Shown: in pieces, positions 23,670-34,316 of the stretch
Position numbering within the stretch: position 1 is the first letter of the stretch
Layout: every line of letters begins with the position of its first letter
Source of the DNA: Ryuthela nishihirai
Taxonomy: Eukaryota > Arthropoda > Arachnida > Araneae > Heptathelidae
Direction: 5' to 3'
DNA: 64,000 bases
Assembly: GCA_038380435.1 (NCBI GenBank)
Contig: JAWZYU010000028.1
Location: 29,248,201-29,312,200, forward strand
The notes under the pieces: model-generated
The model's input: only the letters and a program-made list of their open reading frames with translations
The model's database searches: none
Told to the model about the DNA's origin: nothing
Translations under genes and position numbers: made by a program

Positions 23670-24560
23670 CACAAACCATTTTCTCTCCATAGGTAGTTGG
23701 AATGTGAGGACTCTGCACAGAGCTTTTTCTTTTGATGCCCTCGCACAAGAATTCCATCGTTATAATTTAGATATTCTCGGCTTGCAAGAGACCAGATGGA
23801 CAATAAAGGTCAGATTCTTAAAAATAATTTCAAATTTCTCTTTTCAGGTGGGAAGATAATAAGCATCATCAAGTCATGGGTCTGCTTCTCAGCAGACACG
23901 CTACAGATGCTCTTCTAAGTTATGAGTGCATTAATGAAAGGTTTCTTACACCAATATAAGACAAGTATTAAAGACTTTAATATTATCAGCTGTTATGCCC
24001 CTACTGAGGATGCCGATGAAGATGAGAATGTTAGGTTTTACGGACAACTTCAGGATATTTTGAATTCCGTCAAGTAGGAGATATTACCCTTCTTATAGGT
24101 GACTTCAATGCCAAAGTTGATACTGACTCTGACCTTTGGGGAGGAGTAATAGGCCCTTTTGGTATTGGTAGCTGCAATGGCAATGGGCAACGTCTCCTAC
24201 AGGTAAGTAAACTCAATGGATTCAGAATAACTAACACTTATTACAAACACTGCGACATACATAAGTACATATGGGTTTCACCTGATGGGCTGCATATGAA
24301 TATGATTGATTACATATTAACAGCAAATTGGCAAGTTCTGTTAGGAATACCAGGTCATATAGGGGAGCTGAAATTGGATCTGACCATTACCTTGTTAAAA
24401 GTGTGTTGCAACTTAAACTTAAAAAGTGTTGTGCTAGGGTTAAAAATTTTACTTTTAATACTGAAGCTCTGAAAGATCGTTATAGCCAAAGCTTACCATG
24501 ATAGGTTACTTAGTCATTATGACAGTCATGGTTTGCTTACTACTGAAGTTGAGGAAGAAT
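23670..24560 (+). pseudogene. LINE endonuclease domain, frameshifted
   Basis: Encodes the N-terminal endonuclease of the LINE polyprotein. Visible blocks in changing frames are GSWNVRTLH, NLDILGLQETRW (metal-binding Glu), a GDFNAKV block near 24100, WVSPDGLHMNMIDYIL near 24270-24320, and GSDHYLV near 24370-24400 (catalytic His). These are the hallmarks of an apurinic/apyrimidinic-type endonuclease that nicks target DNA for target-primed reverse transcription. Several single-base changes and small indels break the frame (for example after 23830 and around 23960). Confidence 0.8.
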
Positions 24561-24739
24561 GGGATCATTTTAAACAGACTTTTTTGGACACTAACAGTAC
24601 TCTTTTAGGAAAAAAGGACCAGAAAAGGCAGAATTATCTGAGTGATAAGGCACTTGAGCTTATTTCGGAAAGAAATAACTGCAGGAATGTCTTTAATCAA
24701 TAACCTACTAGTCCTAATAGAAAGCATTACAGAGAACTT

Positions 24740-26773
24740 AATAAACGTGTAAAAGATCAGTTAGCTGCTGATAAGAATCTTTGGCTTGATGGTTTGGCTG
24801 ACAAAGCCGAGGAAGCAGTTAGACAGCACAACAGCAGAGAGCTGTACCAGATAGTTAATGTTTTGTGTGGTAGAAAACGGACAGGCATGCAAGGATTGAA
24901 GGATAAACAAGGTAAGGTTATAGAAGGGGAGGATTCTGTCATGGCTAGGTGGGCTGAGCATTTTAGTGATGTTCTAAACAATGTAGTTAGTTCTCCCATT
25001 GTTTGCAATGATGATAGATGCATTGGTGGCTTTAATGTTGGCCCTATAACACAATCTGAAGTTATTTTGGATGTTTCTAAACTTAAACTTCATAAATCCC
25101 CAGGGGTAGATGAAATTACTACGGAAATGCTTAGAGCTGGGAATGTTTCCGTTACCACTTGGATGACTGTGGCCCCGTGTGCGGGAGAGCCATACCCTGT
25201 GCACGTTAAAGAACACGCTGGATGGCCTGGATGGGAGGCTACCATCTGTCTCCCAACATCTGTTCCAGTGGGTCCCCTCCCCCAACATTCTCTGAGCCTT
25301 CGGGGTCCATGTGACCTGGCCGTTTAGCCCATGGTGTGCAAAAAAGTGCCGCTCAGAGGTAAAACAACAACAACAACAACTTGGATGACTGAAATTCTGA
25401 ATATCGTTTATGATAAAGGCATGGTTCCTAAGGATTTTACCAGAGCTATTGTTATCCCTATTTTCAAAAAAGGTGATCGCAGTTCTTGTGATAACTATAG
25501 GGGTATCAGCCTACTCTCTGTTCCAGGTAAAGTTCTTTCCATGATTGTGCTTAATAGAATTAAAAATCTGGTTGACAGTCAATTGCGTGATGAGCAATGT
25601 GGATTCAGAAGTGGTAGGGGATGTGTGGATCAGATATTTTCACTTAGGCAGATTCTCGAGAAATGTTTAGAGTTTCAGAAACCTTTGGTTGCTAGCTTTG
25701 TTGATTTCAAAAAGGCTTTCGACTCTGTTGATCGTTATAATTTGTGGTTGATTGTGAGATCATATGGTATACCAGACAAGTTAGTTAACATTATGAAAGC
25801 TCTCTATAATAACACTGAGTCGTGTGTGAGAGTTGGTAAGGCTTGTAGCAATTGGTTTAGCATTACTTCTGGTGTTCGACAAGGGTGCATTTTGTCTCCT
25901 TTTCTCTTTAGCTTGGTTATTGATTATGTTATGCGAAATTCACTTCAAGGGAAAGATTTTGGCCTTAAATGGGCTGGAGATACGAAAATTTCTGATTTAG
26001 ATTATGCTGATGATTTTGCCCTTTTGGCAAATGATGTTGATGAGATGAACTCTTTCATTCGAGCTGTTGATGAGACTGGTAGTAGAGTAGGTTTGGTTAT
26101 AAACAGAGAGAAAACTAAAGTGATGAAAATTGGTCAGGCAGGCTGTGATTCAGTTAATCTGAATGGTTGCAGTCTTGAGCAGGTGTCACATTTGAATTAC
26201 CTTGGGAGCTACGTAACAGATACTGGTGATGTGCGGCATGAGATTAACAGACGAATAGGTATTGCTGCCGGGACTTTTAAGAATCTATGGAGAGTGTGGA
26301 GAAATAGGCGTATACACCTAAAGACTAAAATTAGACTGTATAATAGTTTGGTTCTTTCTAGGGTTAGTTATGGTAGTGAAACTTGGACACTTTGTAAACA
26401 AGATAACAGGAAACTAGATGCTTTTGATTCCAGATGCTTACGCAGTATCTTGGGCATTAGGTGGTTCAACTTTGTAACTAATGATGAGGTTAGGCAAAGG
26501 AGTTTGCAACCTCCTTTAAGCAGCATATTGTGCAGAGAGAGACTCCGTTGGTTTGGCCATGTTGCCCTTAAGAATAATTATAGATTGGCAAATAGGGTTA
26601 TGAACAGTGTGCCTAAAGGCCTCAGAAAGAAGGGGAGACCTAGGATGCGGTGGGCAGACAATGTCAAACAGGACCTTGTTAGAATTGGTGTGCAGTGGCC
26701 AGATGCAGTAGATGTAGCTCAGGATAGACTTGCTTGGAGAACTAAATTGCACGGTCTGGTTGGACCTCCGTAG
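24740..26773 (+). pseudogene. LINE reverse transcriptase domain, interrupted by a SINE
   Basis: Continuation of the LINE polyprotein. The linker (NSRELYQIVNVLCGRKR) is followed by the RT start SPGVDEITTEML. The frame is split by the SINE-2 at 25169-25378 and resumes as MTEILNIVYDKGMVPKDF. From there it is open to the stop at 26773: NYRGISLLSVPGK, motif A FVDFKKAFDSVD, motif B SGVRQGCILSPFLFSL, and motif C DLDYADDFALLAND with the catalytic Asp pair. A C-terminal domain (ERLRWFGHV, KGRPRMRWADNVKQDL) typical of RTE-like elements follows. About 460 codons are intact. Confidence 0.9.
25169..25378 (+). mobile_element. SINE-2, 5'-truncated, inserted in the LINE RT
   Basis: Begins within the SINE core at GTGGCCCCGTGTGCGGGAG and ends GAGGTAAAACAACAACAACA. 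It is flanked by the 12-base duplication ACTTGGATGACT at 25157-25168 and 25379-25390. The other LINE copies lack it at this point and give the empty site. Lack of the tRNA head shows truncation during target-primed insertion. Confidence 0.93.
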
Positions 26774-27563
26774 CCCATGGCTGCTTGAGGAGGAGGAGGA
26801 TGATATGGCGTATTTTCTCATATGCCATAATATACTATGCCAAGTCTAGCTTGATATCATAGTCAAGATTCGATGCTTAAAAATAAGCAAAATGTATAAT
26901 ATATTCCTGGAAAATAAATCCCCAAATATTCACACAATTGTCTTGTTAACAATGAATAATGGGATAATAATCGATGAAATGAAGCTTGCAGAATAATCTA
27001 AGACCAAAAACAAAATTGGAGGATGACACATGAGCGCTTCGTTCTACAACATATCACTCAAATCGTTTGCAACAACACTCCAAAGAAGTCACCAGTGCAA
27101 ATGGCAGGAAAATTGAAATTTTCATGTTGCAAGATTATCTCATCTCAGCTGAGTTGAAATTGCTGTGGTGTGCTGTACCCCAGCTTTGTAAGTGCATTTT
27201 TAAGAAGCAACTGGAATTGCCTTCAGATTGCTGTTGCAAATTGCTGCAGTGTGCGCCATCCCTAATGTTTCGTTGAGGTAAGTGCAATTGTTTTTTGTTC
27301 TGCAGATGCATGTCAAGAACTTTTTGAATGTCCCTCATATAAGTATGTATGAAAACTGCTCCAATAGTTACAATAGGTTATCTCAAGTCATAAAACGAAG
27401 TAAAGTAATTTTTTCAAAGAAAATGTTTTATTGCTAGTTTCTATAAAAATTGTTGCGAAGTTTACTTTAAAGTATTGCTAATATAATTATGTTACATTTT
27501 TCAGATTTTAAAACTGATATGTTATATGTATTTAATTTAGTATATAATATTTGTTTCCTTTAG

Positions 27564-27824
27564 TCTACTGTGAAAGAATTGCCAGAACCAATTTGTGTAC
27601 AATGTGTTTATATGGACACTCAGTCTTTTGGTTTCCTAGCCTATCAGTTAAACACTTTGGATCTCAGTACTGAAAGTGGAATTAAAAATCAGGTGTGGAT
27701 AGAAGGACCAGATAATCTGTATGAAGAGTGGAACAATGACACTGGATTTCAAAATTATAATGCTGAAGTTTTCCCTAAAATGCTTGCTTTGTATATGAAT
27801 GGATTAGTTCCAGATAATGCATAA
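27564..27824 (+). CDS. MRPL37: Mitochondrial ribosomal protein mL37, C-terminal exon
   Basis: Last mL37 exon. It starts in phase 0 after TTTCCTTTAG (AG at 27562-27563), codes 86 residues and ends at TAA (27822-27824). Its product is the most diagnostic part: KELPEPICVQCVYMD, then FLAYQLNTLDLSTESGIKN, W-x(7)-Y and a C-terminus MLALYMNGLV. The order P-x-x-V-Q, F-x-x-x-Q-L-N-T-x-D-L, G-[IV]-K-N and F-x-K-x-L-A-L-Y matches mL37 as I recall it. The paralogue mL65 (MRPS30) also has a QLNT-like motif but not, to my recollection, the GIKN and ALY-x-x-G end. The protein is imported into mitochondria and works in translation of mtDNA-encoded genes. Confidence 0.9.
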   Translation, partial: STVKELPEPICVQCVYMDTQSFGFLAYQLNTLDLSTESGIKNQVWIEGPDNLYEEWNNDTGFQNYNAEVFPKMLALYMNGLVPDNA

Positions 27825-27861
27825 ATGTAAAAACGGTAATGAAAATAATTCATTAGGTTTA

Positions 27862-27867
27862 AATAAA
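27862..27867 (+). terminator. Poly(A) signal of mL37
   Basis: AATAAA, 38 bases after the mL37 stop codon. The RTE-like LINE copy 2 begins only about 75 bases further on, so transcript cleavage must fall before it or in its 3' tail. Confidence 0.6.
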
Positions 27868-28055
27868 TTTCACTGTACATTGACTGTTGTGCTAAGATTC
27901 TTTTAAAATCGTTTAGTATTTTAAATTAGCAATCTACACTATAATCATCATCATCATCATCCTCAAGCAGCCATGGGCTACGGAGGTCCAACCAGACCGC
28001 GCAGTTTAATTCTCCAAGCATATCTGTCCTGAGCTACATCTACTGCATCTGGCCA

Positions 28056-30221
28056 CTACACACCAATTCTAACAAGGTCCTGTTTGACATTGTCTGCCCA
28101 CCGCATCCTAGGTCTCCCCTTCTTTCTGAGGCCTTTAGGCACACTGTTCATAACCCTATTCGCCAATCTATAATTATCCATACGGGCAACATGGCCAAAC
28201 CAGCGGAGTCTCTCTCTGCACAATATGCTGCTTAAAGGAGGTTGCAGACTCCTTTGCCTAACCTCATCATTAGTTACAAAGTTAAACCACCTAATACCCA
28301 AGATACTGCGTAAGCATCTAGAATCAAAAGCATCTAGTTTCCTGTTATCTTGTTTACACAGTGTCCACGTTTCACTACCATAACTAACCCTAGAAAGAAC
28401 CAAACTATTATACAGTCTAATTTTAGTCTTTAGGTGTATACGCCTATTTCTCCACACTCTCCATAGATTCTTAAAAGTCCCGGCAGCAATACCTATTCGT
28501 CTGTTAATCTCATGCCGCACATCACCAGTATCAGTTACATAGCTCCCAAGATAATTAAACTGTGACACCTGCTCAAGACTGCAACCATTCAGATTAACTG
28601 CATCACAACCTGCCTGACCAATTTTCATCACTTTAGTTTTCTCTCTGTTTATAACCAAACCTACTGTACTACCAGTCTCATCAACAGCTCGAATGAAAGA
28701 GTTCATCTCATCAACATCATTTGCCAAAAGGGCTAAATCATCAGCATAATCTAAATCAGAAATTTTCTTATCTCCAGCCCATTTAAGGCCAAAAGCTTTC
28801 CCTTGAAGTGAATTTCGCATAACATAATCAACAAACAAACTAAAGAGAAAAGGAGGCAAAATGTACCCTTGTCGAACACCAGAAGTAATGCTAAACCAAT
28901 TGCTACAAGACTTACCAACTCTCACACATCACTCAGTGTTATTATAGAGCGCTTTCATTATGTTAACTAACTTGCCTGGTATACCATATGATCTCACAAC
29001 CACAAATTATGACGATCAACAGAGTCGAAAGCCTTTTTGAAATCAACAAAGCTAGCAACCAAAGGTTTCTGAAGCTCTAAACATTTCTCAAGAATCTGCC
29101 TAAGTGAAAATATCTGATCCACACATCCCCTACCACTTCTGAATCCACATTGCTCATCACGCAATTGCCTGTCAATCAGATTCTTAATTCTATTAAGCAC
29201 AATCATGGAAAGAACTTTACCTGGAACAGAGAGTAGGCTGATACCCCTATAGTTATCACAAGAACTGCGATCATCTTTTTTGAAAATAGGGATAATAATA
29301 GCTCTGGTAAAATCTTTAGGAACCATGCCTTTATCATAAAAGTTATTCAAAATTTCAGTCATCCAAGTGGTAACTGAAACATTCCCAGCTCTAAGCATTT
29401 CCGTAGTAATTTCATCCACCCCTGGGGATTTATGAAGTTTAAGTTTAGAAATAGCCAAACTAACTTCAGATTGTGTTATAGGGCCAACATTAAGGCCAAC
29501 AATGCATCTATCATCATTGCAAACAATAGGAGTAGAATTAACCACATTGTTTAGAACATCACTGAAATGCTCAGCCCACCTAGCCATAACACAAACCTCA
29601 CCTTCTATAACCTTACCTTGTTTATCCTTCAATCCCTGTATACCTGTTCGTTTTCTACCACACAAAACATTAACTCTCTGGTACAGCTCTCTGCTGTTGT
29701 GCTGTCTAACTGCTTTGTCAGCCAGGCCATCAAGCCAAAGATTCTTATCAGTAGCTAACTGATCCTTTACACGTTTATTAAGTTCTTTGTAATGCTTTCT
29801 ATTAGGACGAGTCGGGTATTGATTAAGGACATTCCTGCAGTTCCTTCTTTCTGAAATAAGCTCAAGTGCCTTATCACTCAGATAATTCTGCCTCCTCTGC
29901 TCCTTTTTCCCTAAAAGAGTACTGTTAGTTTCCAATAAAGCTTGTTTAAAATGGCCCCATTCTTCCTCAACTTCGGTATTAAGCAAACCATGACTGTCAT
30001 AATGACAGTAACCTATCATGGTAAGCTTTAGCTATAACTGGGTCATTCAGAGCTTCAGTATTAAAGGTAAATTTTTTAACTCTAGCACAACACTTTTTAA
30101 GTTTAAGTTGCAAGACACTTTTAACAAGGTAATGGTCAGATCCAATTTCAGCTCCCCTATATGCCCTGGTATTTCTAACAGAACTAGCCCATTTGCTGTT
30201 AATTAATATATAATCAATCAT
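28056..30221 (-). pseudogene. LINE endonuclease end and reverse transcriptase, copy 2
   Basis: Three overlapping or adjoining open pieces. 30221-29997 has MIDYILINSKWASSVRN and GSDHYLV (end of endonuclease). 30019-28994 has the linker, RT start, NYRGISLLSVPGK and motif A FVDFKKAFDSVD. 28925-28056 has motif B SGVRQGYILPPF, motif C DLDYADDLALLAND and the C-terminal GRPRMRWADN block. One shift near 30005 and a break around 28930-28990 separate the pieces. The motif B change of C to Y and S to P is private to this copy. The 870-base C-terminal frame is intact. Confidence 0.88.
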
Positions 30222-30316
30222 ATTCCTATGCAGCCCATCAGGTGAAACCCATGTGTATTTATGTATGTCGCGGTGTTTGTAATATGTGTTAGTTATTCTG
30301 AAACCATAGAGTTTAC

Positions 30317-31126
30317 TTACCTGTAGGAGACATTGCCATTGCAGCTACCAATACCAAAAGGGCCTATTACTCCTCCCCAAAGGTCAGAGTCGGTACCAAC
30401 TTTGACATTGAAGTCACCTAGAACAAGGGTAATATCTCCTCTCTTGACAGAATTCAAAATATCCTGAAGTTGGCCGTAAAACCTATCCTTCTCATCCTCA
30501 TCAGAATCCTCAGTGGGGGCATAACAGCAGATAACATTCAAGTCTTTAATGCTTGTCTGAAATTTTGCTGTAAGAAACCTTTCATTAATGCACTCATATC
30601 CTAGAAGAGCATCACTAGCATGTCTGCTGAGCAGCAGACCCACGCCTTGGTGATGCTTTCCATCCTCCCTCCATGTAAAGAGAAATTTAAAGTTATTTTT
30701 AAGTATCTCACCTTTACCTGTCCATCTGGTCTCTTGCAAGCCTAGAATATCTAGGTTATAGCGCTGGAATTCCTGCATGAGGACATCAAGAGAATAATCT
30801 CTATGTAATGTCCTCACGTTCCACGTTCCTACAGAGAGAAAATGATTAGTAGGATTTTTAAAGAAATTAGGTTTATTGAGATTGGTAGGGCCAACAATAT
30901 CAAACAGCTCCCTGATCGCAGGCATGGGGCAAAGACCTGTTCCTCCTCTGCTAAAGGCTGAAGTCACCGATGCTGGTAGGAACTTCAGGCACCACCTTTT
31001 CAAGTGGACTTTTTCAAGAGCCACATGGCCTGCCTGAGACACATTACTCCAGTTTAGGCTTGACGATGCCCAACTAGCTAAGTAACGTTCAGGTACCTGC
31101 GATGGCCTCTGATTAGGATTATCCAC
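30317..31126 (-). pseudogene. LINE endonuclease N-terminal part, copy 2
   Basis: The best-preserved 5' coding end of this LINE family, 269 codons. It has a start Met in MDNPNQRPSQVPER, about 85 leader residues with no known domain, then GTWNVRTLH, NLDILGLQETRW, HQGVGLLLSRHASDAL, VICCYAPTEDSDEDE and GDFNVKVGT. These are endonuclease motifs including the Glu and the GDFN Asp/Asn pair. The frame shifts near 30320, where GNGQRLLQ of the sister copies is lost. This copy defines the probable start codon of the family. Confidence 0.85.
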
Positions 31127-31784
31127 CAGCTGATATAAGGTATCCCATGCCTCTGTTCACTTAGAGCTGGCAACCCAGAAGCAGACTCTTCCTCAACAGA
31201 GGCCCACCAGTGCAGCAAGTCCAGGATCCATAATCAAGCTCAAATCCATAAACAAGTCCAGTCTAGTAGGTATAGATGGTCAGGACCCTGTGAAGTTGAC
31301 CACTCCTCAGCAGGGTTGAAAAAAAAGAAAAAAGTGGCCATAGATGACCAGATCAGTAGGCCATACTGAACTGGCAGCCCTCCCCTTCCGTTCCCTTCCA
31401 AAAGAGAATATCTCTTTTGAAAGGTACTAACGGCCTGCACCACGAGAAGGCGGGGTCGGACATTAGGTGCTAGACCTGGCCGGTTCTGTGCATCATCACT
31501 AGGGATTGGTACACATCTCTCCTTCCAGTTTACGCCTAGCTACCATTTACAAGCCCAACACTGTAAAGAGCATTTAAATTCTCATGAAACTGATAGTTAT
31601 AAATTGTGTATAATATGGTCTTCTTTAAAATTCCTGACTTTCAAACTAAGGTTATTTACATTTAAAACTAGTTAAGAGTATGACAAAGTGTAATTTTTTA
31701 ATGAGGAAAGCAATTATTTTCATTATTACTATCACAGCTATTACTATAATATATACACTTTGAACTTCAATACACATATATATA

Positions 31785-31886
31785 TATTGTTCATACACTT
31801 CATCATATATAAAAAGTTCATATACTTCATCATATATAAAAAGTTCATATACTTCATCATATATAAAAAATTCATATACTTCATCA
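31785..31886. repeat. Tandem repeat, period about 33, three copies
   Basis: The unit TTCATATACTTCATCATATA followed by AAAAAG recurs three times with one or two differences; a fourth partial copy follows. It is open in two minus-strand frames, giving repetitive YDEVYEL-like or MMKYMNFLY-like peptides that I regard as artefacts. Confidence 0.85.
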
Positions 31887-32321
31887 TGGGAGTCACTATT
31901 TGACATGTTGCCAGTTGAATGGAAGTGCTGAGTCCCTCCCTTGGCATCAGTTGCTAATTAAACATTGCACTTCCACACTCATATGCTTATCACAATGACT
32001 GTGAAATAACAATATGAGTGATGTTTATCATGTGGAAAACATATTTTAATTATCAAAAATTTTAAAGACAACTCTCTCCAGAAAGAAGATTAGTCTTTAT
32101 AGGGCTGAATGACAAAACTCAATTATCATATATGTGTTGTTGTTCAGCCATGTGAAAACAATCTTTTTTGTTTTGTTTAAGGAGAAAGTTATCATGGGAG
32201 ATGAAAAATGGGTTACAATAATTTAGGGAGAAAGTGTAAATGGTCAATGCGATGTGAACCCCCCTCAAATGACAGTTAAACCATATTAAACCCCAAAAAA
32301 GTAATGCTACAGATCTTCTCT
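31887..32321. other. Intergenic DNA, nothing recognised
   Basis: AT-rich sequence between the LINE copy 2 flank and a SINE-1 fragment. No repeats or coding segments were found. Confidence 0.4.
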
Positions 32322-32392
32322 ATGGCATATTAAAGAGAGGCACCTGTCAGACCTCTGTGGCAATCAGCTGCTTGAGGAGTAATTTATTTTAT
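32322..32392 (+). mobile_element. SINE-1 3' fragment
   Basis: Contains CACCTGTCAGACCTCTGTGG and ATCAGCTGCTTGAGGAG followed by a TTTA-rich tail. The head and most of the body are missing. Confidence 0.65.
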
Positions 32393-32884
32393 TTACTTTT
32401 ATATGTTTCGTGGGATTATAAAGGAATCATTTATTTCAAATGCTACACCAAACGAAACCATCAATACAAAAAAATATTGATTTCAGTTAGATATTTTGAA
32501 ATGAGAAATTGATATGAAACATCCATCCTTGGTGAACTGAAAGGGAGTAATTTTTTGAAGACAATGCTCAACCCCACATCTCAATCAAGACACAGAAATG
32601 AAAAGAACTTAACAAGGGACAGATAAGCTATCCTTATTCTCCAGTTTACTACTATCTTTCAGGTCACTTCCAAATTTGCCAAATGGAAAGCAAATCGAAA
32701 ATTCTGAGAATGTAAAAAAGTGATGACTAAATTGTTTTAAAAAGTCCTTCCATCACAAATGAGGCAGAAGATGTCAGATGGCCTTCACAGATTCTACTGG
32801 GAAAAATATATGAGACTACTCTTAGTAAAGCATCAGAAACGCATCTGCTTTTGATAAAAAAAATTTTTTTTTTCAAAAGTTTTG

Positions 32885-33720
32885 GCAATTCCTAATATTT
32901 CGAAAACTATTCAAACCTTTTTATTTAAAGGAATATATGTGATACATATATCTGAAAGTTATTTGGTTCTTTTATTGTTAATAGAAAATTTATGAAAAAT
33001 CGCTAAAATAAGGTTAAAAAGGAATTTTTCTTGTTCGTGTTACAGTTTAAAATCTGGAAATACCCTAAAAAAATTTTACTATTTGGCACCTAATGCAGTC
33101 GTTTCTCCATACAAAAAAAATTATGCTCTGCTATGTTAAATATTAGTCTCAAAAAAATTCAGAAGCATTGAAAAATTTAAAAAACAAAAAATCTGAAATT
33201 TTCGTAAATTCGTGACAAAGACGATCTCTGGAAAAAACTTTTATATATATTTTGGTTTAACCTTTTTTTTTTGGTCTTTGAATATTTCAAAAGTTTCATT
33301 TTCATTTTTTATCAAGAACTATTTATTGGAACTTTTTCATTTATTTTTTATTTAAAAGACCATATATGACACATACATCTGAAAGTTATTTGGTTCTTTT
33401 ATTGTTAATAGAAAATTAAAAGAAAAATCGTTAAAATATGGTTAAAAATGAAATTTTTCTCAATTTCTTGTGCACATTACAGTTCAAATTCCAGCAACAC
33501 CTTAAAAAAATATACAACCTGCATTAACTGCCAAAGAGTATATCCACGCAAAAAGTTGTATTTTAATATATAATTTAAGAAAAATTACCCCAAAAAATTC
33601 AAAAACATTGAAAATGTGGGAAAAATTGAAAAAGTGGCATATTTCAAAAATCATTTAAAAAAGAAACCATATTATCAAAAGATCTAGAACTTTCGCAAAT
33701 TATAGACAATATCGTGAGTT
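32885..33720. repeat. Diverged tandem duplication, two units of about 430 bases
   Basis: Blocks in unit 1 recur in the same order in unit 2 about 430 bases later. Examples are CTGAAAGTTATTTGGTTCTT and TTTATTGTTAATAGAAAAT (at about 32951 and 33381), then ATCGCTAAAATAAGGTTAAA versus ATCGTTAAAATATGGTTAAA, and the GTGTTACAGTTTAAAATC versus CATTACAGTTCAAATTCC region. It is very AT-rich with no open frame. The origin is unknown. Confidence 0.7.
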
Positions 33721-33961
33721 AAATAACATTTCAGCATATGATAGAGTTGCTGTTAACAAATGTTGCATAACTTCCCAATGTGTTATCACTTCATCAAGTA
33801 TATAAATATAATTAGAGGATGCTATAATCAGTTTTATTTAACTTGAAAGTATCATTACTCATGCATTTTTTCTGCTTCTGTGATGATGAGAATATAATGG
33901 ACACTGTTTTGATATTTAATTGGAAACATTTGCGATAATAGATGTTTATAATGTTCTACAT

Positions 33962-34175
33962 GTATGAGGGATGTTCGAAAATTTATAAGATTATGGAGAT
34001 AAAATAGAACTGGATGAGCTCATATCCTAATGTTTGCTATCGCCTTCGAAGAGGTTTCCTTGTCTGTCTACACACCAGTTTCAGAGATCTTTCACTCTCC
34101 TGAAACAAGTCACTTAAGTCTGCTTTTCAGATGGTAAATCCACTGATTCAATTCTTTCTGAGTTCGGCCCGAAGT
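33962..34175 (-). mobile_element. Mariner-like 3' end fragment
   Basis: The terminus TATGAGGGATGTTCGAAAAT at the left is followed on the minus strand by a transposase C-terminus, WCVDRQGNLFEGD. This resembles the W-x-x-C-[IV]-x-x-x-G-x-[YL]-F-E-G-D end of mariner transposases. The element is cut off to the right at about 34175. Confidence 0.5.
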
Positions 34176-34248
34176 TTTAAAAAAAAAATCTTAAAACAAT
34201 TATTTCAAGATTGCAATCTCAGTAAGAAAAATGTAAATTTTAAAATTC

Positions 34249-34316
34249 TTGAAAATTGTATGTCGCACTCCAGCAAAAAGTGAATATCACTTTTTGGCCA
34301 GAGTACAGCATACAAT
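34249..34316. repeat. Imperfect hairpin with arms of about 32 bases
   Basis: AAAATTGTATGTCGCACTCC pairs with a reverse complement ending AGCATACAATTTT, and GCAAAAAGTGA pairs with TCACTTTTTGG across an ATA-centred loop. A few mismatches occur in the middle. It could be a small palindromic element or a hairpin RNA precursor; the sequence does not decide. Confidence 0.55.

Larger units (their letters stand above)
23012..26804 (+). mobile_element. RTE-like LINE, copy 1, near full length
   Basis: Starts at the shared 5' end CTGTAAATGGTAGCTAGG, has a roughly 540-base 5' UTR, then apurinic-type endonuclease and reverse transcriptase coding. It ends after a stop at 26773 with GAGGAGGAGGATGAT, the short trinucleotide tail seen in RTE/BovB-type elements. 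ATGGCG flanks it at 23006-23011 and 26805-26810. Frameshifts and a SINE-2 insertion (25169-25378) disable the coding region. Related copies lie at 27945-31551, 34718-38561 and 43278-45986, and fragments at 50170-50660 and 60121-60715. Confidence 0.9.
20239..27262. mobile_element. PIF/Harbinger-like TIR element inserted in the mariner
   Basis: Left end GGGAAGGCACACACTGATGC and right end (reverse complement) GGGATGGCGCACACTGCAGC form terminal inverted repeats with 14 of the first 16 bases identical. TTGCA-type sub-repeats follow. TAA flanks it at 20236-20238 and 27263-27265, a 3-base duplication typical of PIF/Harbinger. The uninterrupted mariner at 62614-63856 confirms that this block is an insertion. 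Removing the LINE at 23012-26804 leaves about 3.2 kb, a plausible Harbinger size, but I find no transposase in it, so it may be non-autonomous or too decayed. Confidence 0.7.
19020..27337 (+). mobile_element. Mariner-like element (family M1), split by a 7-kb insertion
   Basis: The left terminus reads TA|CAGAGGGTGTTCAAAAAG TTCTTGACA and the right terminus is its inverted match (TGTCAAGAACTTTTTGAATG, TCCCTCA|TA), each next to a TA dinucleotide as expected for mariner. The left part ends at 20238 and the right end resumes at 27263; the sequence order matches the uninterrupted copy at 62614-63856. Decayed plus-strand transposase fragments include IVTGDKTWFYYY, which carries the first catalytic Asp position of the DDD triad. 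Many stops and shifts make it inactive. Confidence 0.8.
27945..31551 (-). mobile_element. RTE-like LINE, copy 2, near full length
   Basis: Minus-strand copy. Its 3' tail (ATC)n at about 27945-27961 abuts the mL37 3' flank, and its 5' end CTAGCTACCATTTAC lies at about 31535-31550. A short ACACT may be the target duplication. Endonuclease and RT coding are present with a few frameshifts. There is no SINE insertion, so this copy gives the empty site for the insertions in copies 1 and 3. Confidence 0.9.

Noticed and set aside
24757..25288. Minus-strand frames opposite the LINE RT (also at 29502-29762, 36375-36674 and 44975-45175)
   Set aside because: They recur at the same place in every LINE copy and are antisense shadows of the conserved RT coding sequence.
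31785..31886. CRISPR-like array
   Set aside because: The units are contiguous, with no unique spacers, in eukaryotic AT-rich DNA.
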